A stretch of DNA of 64,000 bases from Shewanella mangrovisoli. GTDB lineage: Bacteria; Pseudomonadota; Gammaproteobacteria; Enterobacterales; Shewanellaceae. The notes beneath the pieces are model-generated. The model ran no database searches, was not told the origin of the DNA, and saw nothing but the letters and a program-made list of their open reading frames with translations. The DNA lies in NCBI RefSeq assembly GCF_019457635.1, contig NZ_CP080412.1, forward strand, positions 3,534,001 through 3,598,000. The letters are read 5' to 3'. The position numbers and the translations under genes are program-made. Below are positions 28,869 to 37,944 of the stretch, in pieces. Numbering within the stretch: position 1 is the first letter of the stretch; every line of letters starts with the position of its first letter.

Positions 28869-31676
28869 TTAATTAACGACTAAGCTGCGACCTTTACGTT
28901 TCCCATCGGCCGCGATCGCGCGGATCTCAACAGGGCCCGTTACCACCTGCCCTGCTTGATAGGATTGCCACTGCCCACTCGCTTGTCGCCATTCAATCTT
29001 AAGTCCTGGATAGGCCACGTTGGCAAACAGTTTACCGTCACGGATCTCGGCGCCGACGGTCGGCACTCGGTAATCGATACCCGCTTTATCGAGTTTGATA
29101 AACTCCTTGTGCCCTAAGGTGTTAGCCATTTGCTGCCAAGATTGCGCCTGAGCCTCACGCATCGAGGCAGTGAAATGCCCCGTCGTTTGATTATACAAAG
29201 CCCCTTGATATTGATATGGCACTTCCCACGCGGCTTGATGCCAAGCACGCTCCGCCAGCATCAGCAAACGTGGGAAAATCATATATTCCACAGTATTATC
29301 GCTGCGGATGGTTTCACTCCAGAGCTGGCCCTGTAATCCGGCAAAGGCCTTACCTTGTTCCCTTGGGCCAGATTGTTTGCCCTTTTCATCGGTTCGGGCC
29401 CTATCGTCGGCCTCAAAAGGCAGATTTTGAATGTCGGTCCACTGCTCTGCGTTTGCCACTAAGTTGTCCGGCATAAAGCTAAACACTTTGTGTGCGTTGG
29501 TCGCGCGGCTTGCCCAGTAATAGCCATGCTCCTTAGGATCGGCTTCATAGGGGAAGTCAAAGTACAGTACCTCAGGGTTTGAGAGCACCACATCCCAACC
29601 GTTGTTGACTTGCTGATTGGCATGCTCATAGCCTTTGTAGGCAATCACATCCCAAATATTGGATTGAACTTTTGCAGGCATATTGCTTGGGCGAACATGG
29701 CTCATACCATCGCTCCAACCAGCCGCTTCAATGCCTTTTGCCGCTAACATAGTCGAAATTCGTTCGATAAAATAAGCACCTAAATCATCTATCGACTTAA
29801 CGCCTTTATCGTTATTGGCCACAAACTCCAAACAGGCGGGTGATTGTTTCCACGCCCCTGCCGTTTCATCAGCACCGATATGGTAGCGAGTTAATGGCTG
29901 ACCCGCTGCTTGGTGTAACTTGGCAATTTCATCAATGACTTTATTGACAAATTGATAGGTCGACTCCATACAGACATTCAGGGTGTTATCGTTGTAATAC
30001 TGCACCGAAGAATAAACCGTTTTGTCGTTTGCATCGGATAACAAATATTGCTCAGCTGCTGTGGTTTTCCCTTCAGCTTGCAATTGACGAGCGCCCGCAT
30101 CTAACGCTTTTACCGCTGTGTTAGCTTGATTTGCCGTATCCTGCACAGGGACAACCTGCACTTTACCCGTGTTTTGAAGCTCTACGTCTGCGGCCTGTAA
30201 TCGACGGTAACGCGCTTCCATCGCTTTAATCGCTGCGCGGCTATGGCCTGGCATATCCATCGAAGGGATCACTTGAATCTGGCGCGCATCGGCATATTTA
30301 ACGATGTCGATATAGTCTTGTTTGCTATAGAAACCGTTAACGGGAACATCCGCAAAAGGCCCGCTGCCAAGCTGCGGTAACAAACAGGTGTTTTCCTCAA
30401 GATCGTGGCAACGCTTACTGCCGATGTCAGTCAGTTCAGGCAGGCCATCGATCTCTAGGCGCCAACCTTCATCGTCGGCCATATGCAAATGTAACTTGTT
30501 GAGCTTGTATGCCGCCATTTGATCCAGCAGATCAAAAATCAACGCCTTGCTGTGGAAGTTACGGGCCACATCGATATGCATGCCACGGAAGGGATACCTT
30601 GGGCTGTCCTCAATCGTCATGGTATTTATACGCAGATCCTGCACATTAATCAAACTGGCAAGTGACGATAACGCATAGGAAAACCCTGCAGCATCGGCAG
30701 CGGCAATCTCAATCGCATCCGCTTTAATATCCAGCAGATAGCTGCCCTCAGCGCCTTGGCGCCAGTTCAGCTTTACCACCAAACCTTGTTCAGACTCATT
30801 AACACCTAAACGTGCTAAACGGGAAAGTGCCGCCGCCAATTGTTCAGGATCCAAAGCCTGTTGCGCGGCAGATGCGTTGGTGACCGAGCCGAAATCCAGT
30901 TTAATACCAGCGGATAATGACACGGCTTTATCTTGGCTGTGGATAGCGACTTTTTGCGGCGTAGGAATAATGGTATTGACCGCTAAGCTGGCATCTTCAC
31001 TGACCTGTTGATTATTGCTAAATAACTGCGCAGATGTGGCAGGCGCTAATTTATCCGCATCGGTACGGCGATACTGCTTCACCATATCGGTGTACGCCTC
31101 AACATAGGGGCGCACTTCCATCTGTGTTTCAGGATCTTGCTTCACTTGCGTGCTGGCGATCACCACTGGCGATAAGTCGCCAGCAACTATGTAATAGTTG
31201 GGCATGGCATCGGTTTCAGAGAGTTGCCATAGCTCACCGCGGAATTTTAAGGTCTTTTTCTCACCCTTGCTAAAACCGCTAAATGCCTCGGTGGGCGCGA
31301 TGCGATACAGATCGCCCTTGATATGCGTAATACTAAACTCTTTGCTTTCAACGGCTTGAACTGGGCGCATCTGACTAAAATAAATTGCCCAATCCCGGCT
31401 CTTAAGCTCAACCTCTGGGACAAAATCGATTTCAGCGACAAAACAACGACCTTCGGCGGCGGCTTTGTCACAGCTATCGTCAGGCCTGTTGGTGAGCACG
31501 CGATAACTCACGCCCAAGGTATCCCCAAACTGCTGCAATTGCGCTTGGGTTAATTGGCTAGACTTAGCTTGCTCAACAGAGCTTGAGCTAGGCACAGCCT
31601 CGGTTTTAGACGCGTCGCTACAGGCCGTTAAGCCCAGAGCCAATAAAATCGCGGTGGCGGCAATCGTTTTATTCAT
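28869..31676 (-). CDS. hex: Beta-N-acetylhexosaminidase, GH20 lipoprotein
   Basis: The 935-residue protein begins with a lipoprotein signal (lipobox ending LTAC, Cys19) and a Ser-rich linker. Next come a CHB_HEX-type N-terminal domain (about 50-200), the GH20b domain (about 235-350) and the GH20 barrel with RYPFRGMHIDVARNF near 360, HLHMADDEGW near 396 and the catalytic pair D603-E604 in HIGADETAG. It ends with a beta-sandwich domain. It cleaves terminal GlcNAc from chito-oligosaccharides in the periplasm or at the outer membrane. A segment near 500-540 is rich in Ala/Gln. It is the last gene of the chemotaxis operon. Confidence 0.95.
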   Translation of the reverse strand: MNKTIAATAILLALGLTACSDASKTEAVPSSSSVEQAKSSQLTQAQLQQFGDTLGVSYRVLTNRPDDSCDKAAAEGRCFVAEIDFVPEVELKSRDWAIYFSQMRPVQAVESKEFSITHIKGDLYRIAPTEAFSGFSKGEKKTLKFRGELWQLSETDAMPNYYIVAGDLSPVVIASTQVKQDPETQMEVRPYVEAYTDMVKQYRRTDADKLAPATSAQLFSNNQQVSEDASLAVNTIIPTPQKVAIHSQDKAVSLSAGIKLDFGSVTNASAAQQALDPEQLAAALSRLARLGVNESEQGLVVKLNWRQGAEGSYLLDIKADAIEIAAADAAGFSYALSSLASLINVQDLRINTMTIEDSPRYPFRGMHIDVARNFHSKALIFDLLDQMAAYKLNKLHLHMADDEGWRLEIDGLPELTDIGSKRCHDLEENTCLLPQLGSGPFADVPVNGFYSKQDYIDIVKYADARQIQVIPSMDMPGHSRAAIKAMEARYRRLQAADVELQNTGKVQVVPVQDTANQANTAVKALDAGARQLQAEGKTTAAEQYLLSDANDKTVYSSVQYYNDNTLNVCMESTYQFVNKVIDEIAKLHQAAGQPLTRYHIGADETAGAWKQSPACLEFVANNDKGVKSIDDLGAYFIERISTMLAAKGIEAAGWSDGMSHVRPSNMPAKVQSNIWDVIAYKGYEHANQQVNNGWDVVLSNPEVLYFDFPYEADPKEHGYYWASRATNAHKVFSFMPDNLVANAEQWTDIQNLPFEADDRARTDEKGKQSGPREQGKAFAGLQGQLWSETIRSDNTVEYMIFPRLLMLAERAWHQAAWEVPYQYQGALYNQTTGHFTASMREAQAQSWQQMANTLGHKEFIKLDKAGIDYRVPTVGAEIRDGKLFANVAYPGLKIEWRQASGQWQSYQAGQVVTGPVEIRAIAADGKRKGRSLVVN

Positions 31677-31704
31677 GATATTCCTTTTCTAGCTTCAGAA
31701 ATGG

Positions 31705-33192
31705 CTACAATCTGAAGGAAGTTACTAACGTCCGCAGTCTTTCCCCTTGGTGAAACAGTCGCTCACTCGATTGTGCTAAGTGCTCACTATCGAGGGAGGC
31801 TGAACCTGAGACATTGGCAAGATCATTTAATGTACGAGAAATCGCTTCGGTGACGCAGGTCTGCTCCTGCGCCGCATGGGAAACTTCGATATTCATATTA
31901 CTGATATTGGAAACTAAATAAGTCACTTTAGACAACACTAGCTTAATTTCTTCCGAACGGTTGACCCCTTGATTGGAGAGGGTCTGGCTCGATTGCATCA
32001 CATTCACGGTTTCGGCAACTCGGCTCTGCACCTGTTGGATCATTTTTTGGATTTCTCCCGTCGCCTGTTGGGTACGGCTCGCTAAAGAGCGCACTTCATC
32101 GGCAACAACGGCAAAACCACGCCCCTGCTCACCCGCTCTGGCGGCTTCAATGGCGGCATTAAGGGCGAGTAGATTAGTCTGCTCGGCAATGCTGCTGATC
32201 ACCACCACGACTTCATCGATGCGTTGGGTTTCCTGTTGTAACTGCGATACCGATTGGGCAGAACGCGCTAATTCCCCCGCCAATTGACGGGTAATGGCTA
32301 AGCCAGAGTCAAACTGACGCTGACCATCGTCGACCGCTCTATCGGCTTGGGTTGCCGCATCGGCGGTACGTTTAGCATTGATGGCCACTTCGTTGGCACT
32401 GGCACTCAATTGAGTCACGGCCGTGACCGCGGCTTCAGTTTCTTTAAGCTGAGCTTGCACCCTTTGATTGTTGCTTTGCGACAGCGTGCCCAGCGCCTTA
32501 GCATCGCCCAATAGCAGGCCCGAGGTTTCATGCACTCTGGTAATAGTGCCATGAATTTGCTCGACAAAACCGTTGAAAGCATTAGCGAGTTTGCCGATTT
32601 CATCTTCGCTCTCGACTGGTAATCTGTGGCTTAAATCACCATCACCATTGGCGATTTCTTCTAATGCGGCGACAACCTTATCTAAGGGACTAATCACTAA
32701 GCGTTTGAGAATGATGAAAATCACTAACAGACTGCCCGCTAAAATCAGCAGTGCCTGTAAAAAGTACCCCAGTAGTAAGTCGGATAGTTGCGCCTTAACC
32801 GGCAAAGTAGAGAAGGCAATGGTTAAACGCCCAGTGGGATTCCCTTGGTCGCTGAACTGTAACTCTCTTGTTTGTAGGTCGCTTGCGGCAACGGCCTCGG
32901 CTTGTTTGTCTTCGGCGAGCAATTTACCCCGATGATCCACAACGGTGATTTGATAGATTTGCTCGGACTTTAACATGACAGACAACACGGCACGGATCTG
33001 CTCGTAGTCATAGGTAAAAATCGGCTGCGCCATGGTGACTTGAAGATTAGCAACGGTATTGTCTTCAAAGGCCATTTCGTTGCTGGCCAAGGTATCGCTC
33101 GCCAACCAATAGGACACCCCAAATAGCACGCTGACTATCATAAATATCGCAGCTGCTAACCCAATTTGTACTTTTAAGGCTAATGTTTTCAT
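31705..33192 (-). CDS. Methyl-accepting chemotaxis protein of the nag operon
   Basis: The 495-residue protein has a transmembrane segment near residues 9-31, a short periplasmic domain (about 32-130), a second segment near 134-160 and a HAMP domain. A long coiled-coil follows, holding the highly conserved hairpin tip ([20 protein letters not shown] near residue 342). It belongs to the receptor type that signals through CheA/CheW. The start codon overlaps the stop of the upstream binding-protein gene by one base, and hex follows 28 bases after. It is likely to sense GlcNAc or chito-oligosaccharides, possibly via the binding protein. The ligand is inference. Confidence 0.93.
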   Translation of the reverse strand: MKTLALKVQIGLAAAIFMIVSVLFGVSYWLASDTLASNEMAFEDNTVANLQVTMAQPIFTYDYEQIRAVLSVMLKSEQIYQITVVDHRGKLLAEDKQAEAVAASDLQTRELQFSDQGNPTGRLTIAFSTLPVKAQLSDLLLGYFLQALLILAGSLLVIFIILKRLVISPLDKVVAALEEIANGDGDLSHRLPVESEDEIGKLANAFNGFVEQIHGTITRVHETSGLLLGDAKALGTLSQSNNQRVQAQLKETEAAVTAVTQLSASANEVAINAKRTADAATQADRAVDDGQRQFDSGLAITRQLAGELARSAQSVSQLQQETQRIDEVVVVISSIAEQTNLLALNAAIEAARAGEQGRGFAVVADEVRSLASRTQQATGEIQKMIQQVQSRVAETVNVMQSSQTLSNQGVNRSEEIKLVLSKVTYLVSNISNMNIEVSHAAQEQTCVTEAISRTLNDLANVSGSASLDSEHLAQSSERLFHQGERLRTLVTSFRL

Positions 33193-34181
33193 TATTTTGC
33201 ACCTTGCATACTAAATAGATCTAACCACAACTCTTGGCGTTCAATGGGGGTTAAGGGACTTAAATCTGGCGTATCGAGACGAATAATGACACGCTGCTCA
33301 AACTGGGCATCACGGTAGAGCTTGTCTATTTTAAGCTCGCGATTAAACATCTCATCGAAGCTGCCGTCGCTTATCATATTTTCGAGTCCGGCTAAGATTG
33401 CCGCCGCTAACTCGGGACGTTTTGGGGACACAAAAAAATAGGCCGGTGAGCGATATTGCAGCAGGATGTGAGTATCGATTTTCAGCGCGGGATCGGGGTG
33501 ACTTGCGAGTTCATCGCCAATTTCCTGGGCGCCGAGGGCGAGGTAATCGAATCGGCCGCCCTCTAACATCGGATAGAGATTGGTGTATTGATAGCTAGTC
33601 ACAACAGGCAAACCATTAGCTTCGAGGATGCTAGCATCGGGCCAATAGCGGTTTTGTCCCGCTTTTAATTGCTTAAAATCCGCCAGCGTTTTTACATTAG
33701 CAAATCTGGCCTCATCCGTTTTGCGGATAATTAACAGGCGGTTACCGAGCAATCCCTTAAACAAGGGGATACGAACCGGGAGCACGGTCTCCTCAAGCTC
33801 CTTGGAAGTCATACTCCAAAAAACATCGACTGTGCCGGCCAGCGCTTCTTCGACCTTACGTTTCTGGTTCATCTGCGTCGACATTTGCTCGACCTGATAG
33901 TGCTGACCAGAGCGGCGCAGCGCCTCTTTGAGGAGATTAAACTGCCATTGTTGTTGGATGGTGGTCACTATCTTGATGGGAGCGGCATTGTTTGCCGAAG
34001 AAGTGCCAGCCGCATAGGCGGCATTTGCAAGCGTAAACGATGCGGACGCCACTGCGACTATCGCAATGAAACTGAAAACACAAACCATAGCGCTCGCCCA
34101 TAGTCTAAGGATGGGCATCAACAAACGTTTAGCGAGAATCGTTACTACGCTGCCAAGCAGTGTAGCAATATGAATAACCAT
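33192..34181 (-). CDS. Periplasmic substrate-binding protein (SBP_bac_3 type)
   Basis: The 329-residue protein has an unusually long N-terminus: residues 1-40 precede the hydrophobic segment ([19 protein letters not shown]), with a likely cleavage after AYA near 57. An ATG at residue 22 is an alternative start, but AAGAGG supports the ATG at 34181. The mature part has the fold of bacterial extracellular solute-binding family 3, with [20 protein letters not shown] and a ligand-type segment [14 protein letters not shown]. No permease or ATPase is in the operon. Its stop overlaps the chemoreceptor start, which suggests it delivers a signal to that receptor. Ligand unknown. Confidence 0.85.
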   Translation of the reverse strand: MVIHIATLLGSVVTILAKRLLMPILRLWASAMVCVFSFIAIVAVASASFTLANAAYAAGTSSANNAAPIKIVTTIQQQWQFNLLKEALRRSGQHYQVEQMSTQMNQKRKVEEALAGTVDVFWSMTSKELEETVLPVRIPLFKGLLGNRLLIIRKTDEARFANVKTLADFKQLKAGQNRYWPDASILEANGLPVVTSYQYTNLYPMLEGGRFDYLALGAQEIGDELASHPDPALKIDTHILLQYRSPAYFFVSPKRPELAAAILAGLENMISDGSFDEMFNRELKIDKLYRDAQFEQRVIIRLDTPDLSPLTPIERQELWLDLFSMQGAK

Positions 34182-34278
34182 GAATCGCAGCCTCTTTTTT
34201 ATGACTGGAATATCCAGCGAGTTTTATTTTTTAATGCCGCTAACTTGTCTGCTTATCCTAAGCAAGGTCGCTCTACCT

Positions 34279-34310
34279 AAAAAAATGGCTGGGCACTGCT
34301 TACAGTACCC
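34279..34310 (-). terminator. Terminator-like hairpin in the leader of the binding protein/chemoreceptor/hex operon
   Basis: On the minus strand GGCTGGGTACTG pairs with CAGTGCCCAGCC (one mismatch) around a 4-base loop and runs into ATTTTTTTAGG. It is about 100 bases before the binding-protein start and about 150 bases downstream of the NagR palindrome. No gene on that strand needs terminating here. Confidence 0.65.
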
Positions 34311-34458
34311 AGCCAACGCTAGTTTCTGGGGAGAGACTATCAAAATATTAAAGACAAACGTATCGCCGCCCGACCAGCAATACTTCTGCCAAGTACATGA
34401 ATAAGGAGACCTCATCCTCTTCATGCAGACCTTACAAAACAACGAATCACACAAGCAG

Positions 34459-34476
34459 ATGACAGCGTTGTCATTA
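34459..34476. promoter_or_regulatory. NagR operator of the chemotaxis/hex operon
   Basis: ATGACAGCGTTGTCATTA is almost identical to the nagK site and lies about 280 bases before the binding-protein start, consistent with a long leader. Confidence 0.88.
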
Positions 34477-34603
34477 ATTAAATTACACAAGAAAGAACAG
34501 GTTTTCTACATTTTTTTGACATTTATTGGTATTTTTTTAGTCGAAACACTTTTAACCATTAAATATCAATAGATTATGTTTTAACTTTTTATTTCCACAC
34601 CAG

Positions 34604-34621
34604 TGTGACAACGCTGTCTTC
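34604..34621. promoter_or_regulatory. NagR operator upstream of the TSUP gene
   Basis: TGTGACAACGCTGTCTTC keeps the core TGACAACGCTGTC but loses symmetry at the right end; it sits about 50 bases before the TSUP start. Confidence 0.75.
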
Positions 34622-34671
34622 GACTGATAACATGCATGCAACAACTCACTCATCCCGCGTAATCACTCAAA

Positions 34672-35580
34672 ATGCTGTCATATGGCCTTATCTTCAAACG
34701 CAGAAAGATTAACCTCAGCCAATATTATCGAGCGATGGCAATCGTCCTTGTGCTATTGAGTGCATGGCTATGTTGGTTAGTTCAATTTCATCAACCCGTT
34801 GAGTTAATAAAACAATACGGTCAGTTTCTGTTTTTGGGGATAACGGGAGCCATCTTTGCAAACGCCACTGGAGCGGGAGGTGGAGTGATCTTTATTCCGG
34901 TGTTCTCTAGCTTAAACTTCAGTGAAGTTCAGAGTGTCTCCACGTCATTTATGATCCAATGTTTTGGTATGACAGCAGGGGCGATTTCATGGTCAGGCTA
35001 CTATCGACGACACCATCATCAGGACAAAACCTGGTCAGGTTTTATTCCGAGCATTTTATTAGCGGCGACCTGCTCAGTGCTTGGCCTTTGGAGCAGTCAG
35101 TTATGGCAATTGAACTCCCCTTCCTCACTACATACTAGCTTTAGCCTTTTCTCTATCATATTAGGGATAGCGATCATTATCAGCAGCCAGCGCCGTACCC
35201 TTCAAAGCCATAGCCTCAATGCCCTAGACTATTGCTGGCTAGCAATAATTGGCTATTTGGGCGGGATCATCACCGCTTGGTTATCGGTTGGCGTGGGCGA
35301 ACTGCTAGTGATCTATCTGATGTTAAGGGGAGTGTGTGCCAAGATGGCCGTTGCCATCGGAGTGGTGGTATCGGCGATTACCATCTGGTCGGCAAGCCCG
35401 ATACATGTGTTTGCAAGTGACAGTCACGCCCTATTCGAGCTAGTACTGTTTGCAGGCCCAGGCGCAATTATCGGCGGTTTGTTAGCGCGGAAACTAGCGC
35501 TATTTCTCCCAGTCAAAACCTTAAAGCTGTTTTTCTCAAGTTGGATTATCTTGACTGGGAGCGTCATGCTCGCAAACTAA
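34672..35580 (+). CDS. TSUP (TauE/SafE) family membrane transporter
   Basis: The 302-residue protein has about eight hydrophobic segments. Near residue 64 lies the glycine-rich ANATGAGGGVIFIPVFSSL of the TSUP family and near residue 200 AWLSVGVGELLVIY, the second half-repeat. TSUP proteins export or import sulfite, sulfonates or other organic anions. A NagR site precedes it and it is divergent from the chemotaxis operon, so it belongs to the GlcNAc regulon, but the substrate is unknown. Sulfated sugars or acetate-like anions from amino-sugar breakdown are possibilities. The start has no strong ribosome binding site; a later ATG at residue 22 is possible. Confidence 0.88.
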   Translation: MLSYGLIFKRRKINLSQYYRAMAIVLVLLSAWLCWLVQFHQPVELIKQYGQFLFLGITGAIFANATGAGGGVIFIPVFSSLNFSEVQSVSTSFMIQCFGMTAGAISWSGYYRRHHHQDKTWSGFIPSILLAATCSVLGLWSSQLWQLNSPSSLHTSFSLFSIILGIAIIISSQRRTLQSHSLNALDYCWLAIIGYLGGIITAWLSVGVGELLVIYLMLRGVCAKMAVAIGVVVSAITIWSASPIHVFASDSHALFELVLFAGPGAIIGGLLARKLALFLPVKTLKLFFSSWIILTGSVMLAN

Positions 35581-35598
35581 AATTGAAAGCTCGCTATC

Positions 35599-36288
35599 TT
35601 ATCTATCCATTACTAAATCAATTAAACTTAATGAACAAAGATGCGCATAAATGGCCGAATAGAAGCCCCGTTTCGCAAAATTCAATAAAGTCGCATCATC
35701 AAGCTGTTGCAGCTTAGGCTCATCAATCGTATAGATACCGTCGATATTCGTTTTTGTGCCATCGAGCGCCGTAACTGTAAGTGTTCTTGGTTGTAATAAC
35801 TCGTGCTCCAACAATACTTTGATAAAGTACTTCGTCATATCTTGATAGCTAGCTTGTAACCCCGCGAGTTCGAGCTTCTTGGACAAGTAGTCCGTTTTCT
35901 CTCCTGTCTCAGTAAATAACCGGTGAGTTTCATTTTCAGCCACGGATGAGTTGTTAATATCGATGCCTAAAATAATCTTTTCCTCATCGACATGGGTCAT
36001 GCCTAATGGATATAACTGCACTTGAATTGGTAAGTATCGTGATTGCCACAGCCCATTTTTTAGTAGCTTATTGGTATTAGGTTTTAGCGCGGTAATCGCT
36101 ATCGAGACAAACTCACCTGTTTGGTTATTCTTCGTAAATACAATAGGAAAGCTTGTCGCAGCCGACATAAACTCTTGCACTTGCAGTGGTAGCATATGCA
36201 TAGTTTCAAAGTAGCTGTAATCGACCTTATCACCAATAGCCAAATTCTTATGACTCGAGTCATTTAAAGGTACAAATTGTGTTTTCAT
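35599..36288 (-). CDS. SapC family protein
   Basis: The 229-residue soluble protein has the SapC-family pattern: an N-terminal FVPLNDSSHKNLAIG, SFPIVFTKN, LKNGLWQSRYLPIQVQLYPL and a C-terminal DEPKLQQLDD and YAHLCSLSLIDLV. No signal peptide is seen. The family is often found beside halogenase-like and TonB receptor genes, yet its role is unproven. It starts 36 bases after the halogenase-like gene with AAGGAA before its ATG, and both should be co-transcribed. Confidence 0.88.
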   Translation of the reverse strand: MKTQFVPLNDSSHKNLAIGDKVDYSYFETMHMLPLQVQEFMSAATSFPIVFTKNNQTGEFVSIAITALKPNTNKLLKNGLWQSRYLPIQVQLYPLGMTHVDEEKIILGIDINNSSVAENETHRLFTETGEKTDYLSKKLELAGLQASYQDMTKYFIKVLLEHELLQPRTLTVTALDGTKTNIDGIYTIDEPKLQQLDDATLLNFAKRGFYSAIYAHLCSLSLIDLVMDR

Positions 36289-36324
36289 TATATTTTTCCT
36301 TTTTACCCATTAAATTTAAAACGA

Positions 36325-37848
36325 TTAAATAGATTGCAAACCATAGGTACAGATTTTATCGAGCAATTCCCTATGCTCAGGCAAACCATCTAGCATCCGT
36401 TGTTTTAGCTTCGACATTTTGTTCATATACATGTTCAAAGAGGCCGGTGTTGCCGACGAGCCGGCACGCAAATTAGTCTGATATTTCATGCCATAAAGAA
36501 CGTATAAATAATTGTCTAAGTTAAACACTTCAAACTTAGATGGAAAATCTTCAGCAATAGGACTATAGGATTTCCATAGTTCGAGTCGTTGTTTTAATCC
36601 TTCGGGAATGGTCTCTGAAGCCTGATTATCGAGCCAAAATGATGAGTCAGTTCTATTCGATAAACAGTAATGCAGTTTGGCAAATTCTACGACCCGCTCC
36701 CATGCGTAGCCCACGGTATCATTAAACCGCTTTGCTAAGTAATCAACATCATCAGTATGCACTGGAAAACGTTCTGCCAGAAAACGCGCGGAGAAATCCG
36801 TTAATAATATGGATGTCGCTTCAATCGGCTCTAAAAATCCTTGAGCTAGCCCCAAAGCCACACAGTTTTTTACCCAGAACTGTTGACGATGGCCCACTGT
36901 CATTGGAATTTTACGATGCGGAACATCGGCAAGTTTGCCACCGAGATAATGGTCAAACTTTCGCTCTGCCTCTGACGGCGTCATATGAGCGGACGAATAG
37001 ACAAATCCCGTGCCTCGGCGCTGGGTCAATGCAATATCCCAAATCCAACCCGCTTGATGGGCCGTCGCTTGAGTATAAGGAGGGATGATATCCGTAGTTT
37101 GCGTTGGGATTTGCGCGACTAATGCAGTATCAATAAACAGTTGATGCGCTTTACTGATAAATGGCACTTTTAATGCCTTAGCTAACAAAATAGATTCAAA
37201 GCCACTGCAATCAATATAGAAATCGAAAGAGAGAGTCCCTTGCTCAGTCAGCAAAGATGAAATTGCACCATCATCGCCTAAACGAACATCCTGCACCGTG
37301 GCAAAAATGTGCTCAACGTTGAATTTCTCAATCGCGTTTTTCGCCAGTAATTTAGCAAACTTCGCCGCATTAAGATGATAGGCATAGCCTAACACCCCGG
37401 CATATTCAGGTGTAGTGATCAGCTTTGGCGCTTTTGCGGCCTCACAAACAAGATGCTGGGGAGAAACATAATCAGCAAAATCGCCTTGCTTCTCGGCCAA
37501 CCAAGCAGAAACAGTATCTACGCCTTGTAAATTAATGATATCAAATAGATGGTGGTAGAAATTATCCTTACCATGTAGAGCTTTATCTAACCAATTTACA
37601 AATTTAATTGACTGCTTAAACGTCACATCGCATGCGCGAATAAACTCTGATTCACTGATCCCAAAACTCTGTAGTGATTTCCGAATTGACGGCACAGTAC
37701 CTTCACCAACACCGATGATAGGAATATCAGGGGATTCAATCAGCGTGATGGACAGCTCAGAGCGCCCCTGCAACACTCGCCCTAAATGATTCGCCGCTAA
37801 CCAACCTGAAGTCCCGCCCCCTATGATGGCTATTTTTCTGATTGTCAT
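36325..37848 (-). CDS. Tryptophan halogenase-like flavoprotein
   Basis: The 507-residue protein has the FAD motif IAIIGGGTSGWLAANHLGR (residues 7-25) and the second flavin motif IIGVGEGTVPSIRK of flavin-dependent halogenases. The lysine of the FKQSIKFVNW stretch (K78) aligns with catalytic Lys79 of PrnA/RebH, and E343 in FLEPIEATS with Glu346 of PrnA. The usual WxWxIP, which blocks monooxygenation, reads W268-I-W270-D-I-A273, so the proline is replaced. It may halogenate, hydroxylate or only bind. The gene lies between the SapC and TonB receptor genes, behind a terminator. No flavin reductase is adjacent. Confidence 0.88.
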   Translation of the reverse strand: MTIRKIAIIGGGTSGWLAANHLGRVLQGRSELSITLIESPDIPIIGVGEGTVPSIRKSLQSFGISESEFIRACDVTFKQSIKFVNWLDKALHGKDNFYHHLFDIINLQGVDTVSAWLAEKQGDFADYVSPQHLVCEAAKAPKLITTPEYAGVLGYAYHLNAAKFAKLLAKNAIEKFNVEHIFATVQDVRLGDDGAISSLLTEQGTLSFDFYIDCSGFESILLAKALKVPFISKAHQLFIDTALVAQIPTQTTDIIPPYTQATAHQAGWIWDIALTQRRGTGFVYSSAHMTPSEAERKFDHYLGGKLADVPHRKIPMTVGHRQQFWVKNCVALGLAQGFLEPIEATSILLTDFSARFLAERFPVHTDDVDYLAKRFNDTVGYAWERVVEFAKLHYCLSNRTDSSFWLDNQASETIPEGLKQRLELWKSYSPIAEDFPSKFEVFNLDNYLYVLYGMKYQTNLRAGSSATPASLNMYMNKMSKLKQRMLDGLPEHRELLDKICTYGLQSI

Positions 37849-37901
37849 AACGCGCCTCTAAAATTGCGTAAGCTGAGTTTATTGTTGGTGTTTTTGATAA
37901 T

Positions 37902-37929
37902 AAAAAGCCTAGCGATTGCTAGGCTTTTT
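37902..37929. terminator. Terminator after the TonB receptor gene
   Basis: AAAAAGCCTAGC and GCTAGGCTTTTT form a 12-bp stem with a 4-base loop. On the minus strand the stem ends in TTTTT. It separates the receptor gene from the halogenase-like and SapC genes, which must be read through or have their own promoter. Confidence 0.9.
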
Positions 37930-37944
37930 GGTCACTGAATTGAA

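Larger units (their letters stand above)
34182..34671. other. 490-base divergent control region of the chemotaxis and TSUP genes
   Basis: Two NagR palindromes (34459-34476 and 34604-34621) face the minus-strand binding-protein gene and the plus-strand TSUP gene. A terminator-like hairpin with a T run lies at 34279-34310, in the leader of the minus-strand operon. I found no convincing gene in it, although short frames exist. Confidence 0.7.

Noticed and set aside
34345..34400. Short minus-strand frame (16 codons, MYLAEVLLVGRRYVCL) that could be a leader peptide
   Set aside because: There is GAGG upstream, but at poor distance, and no codon run that would suggest ribosome-mediated attenuation. 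Not enough support for a gene call.
34224..34490. An 88-codon minus-strand frame in the leader of the chemotaxis operon
   Set aside because: It overlaps the NagR operator and the terminator-like hairpin, is cysteine-rich without any known pattern and has no good start signal. It is more likely non-coding leader.
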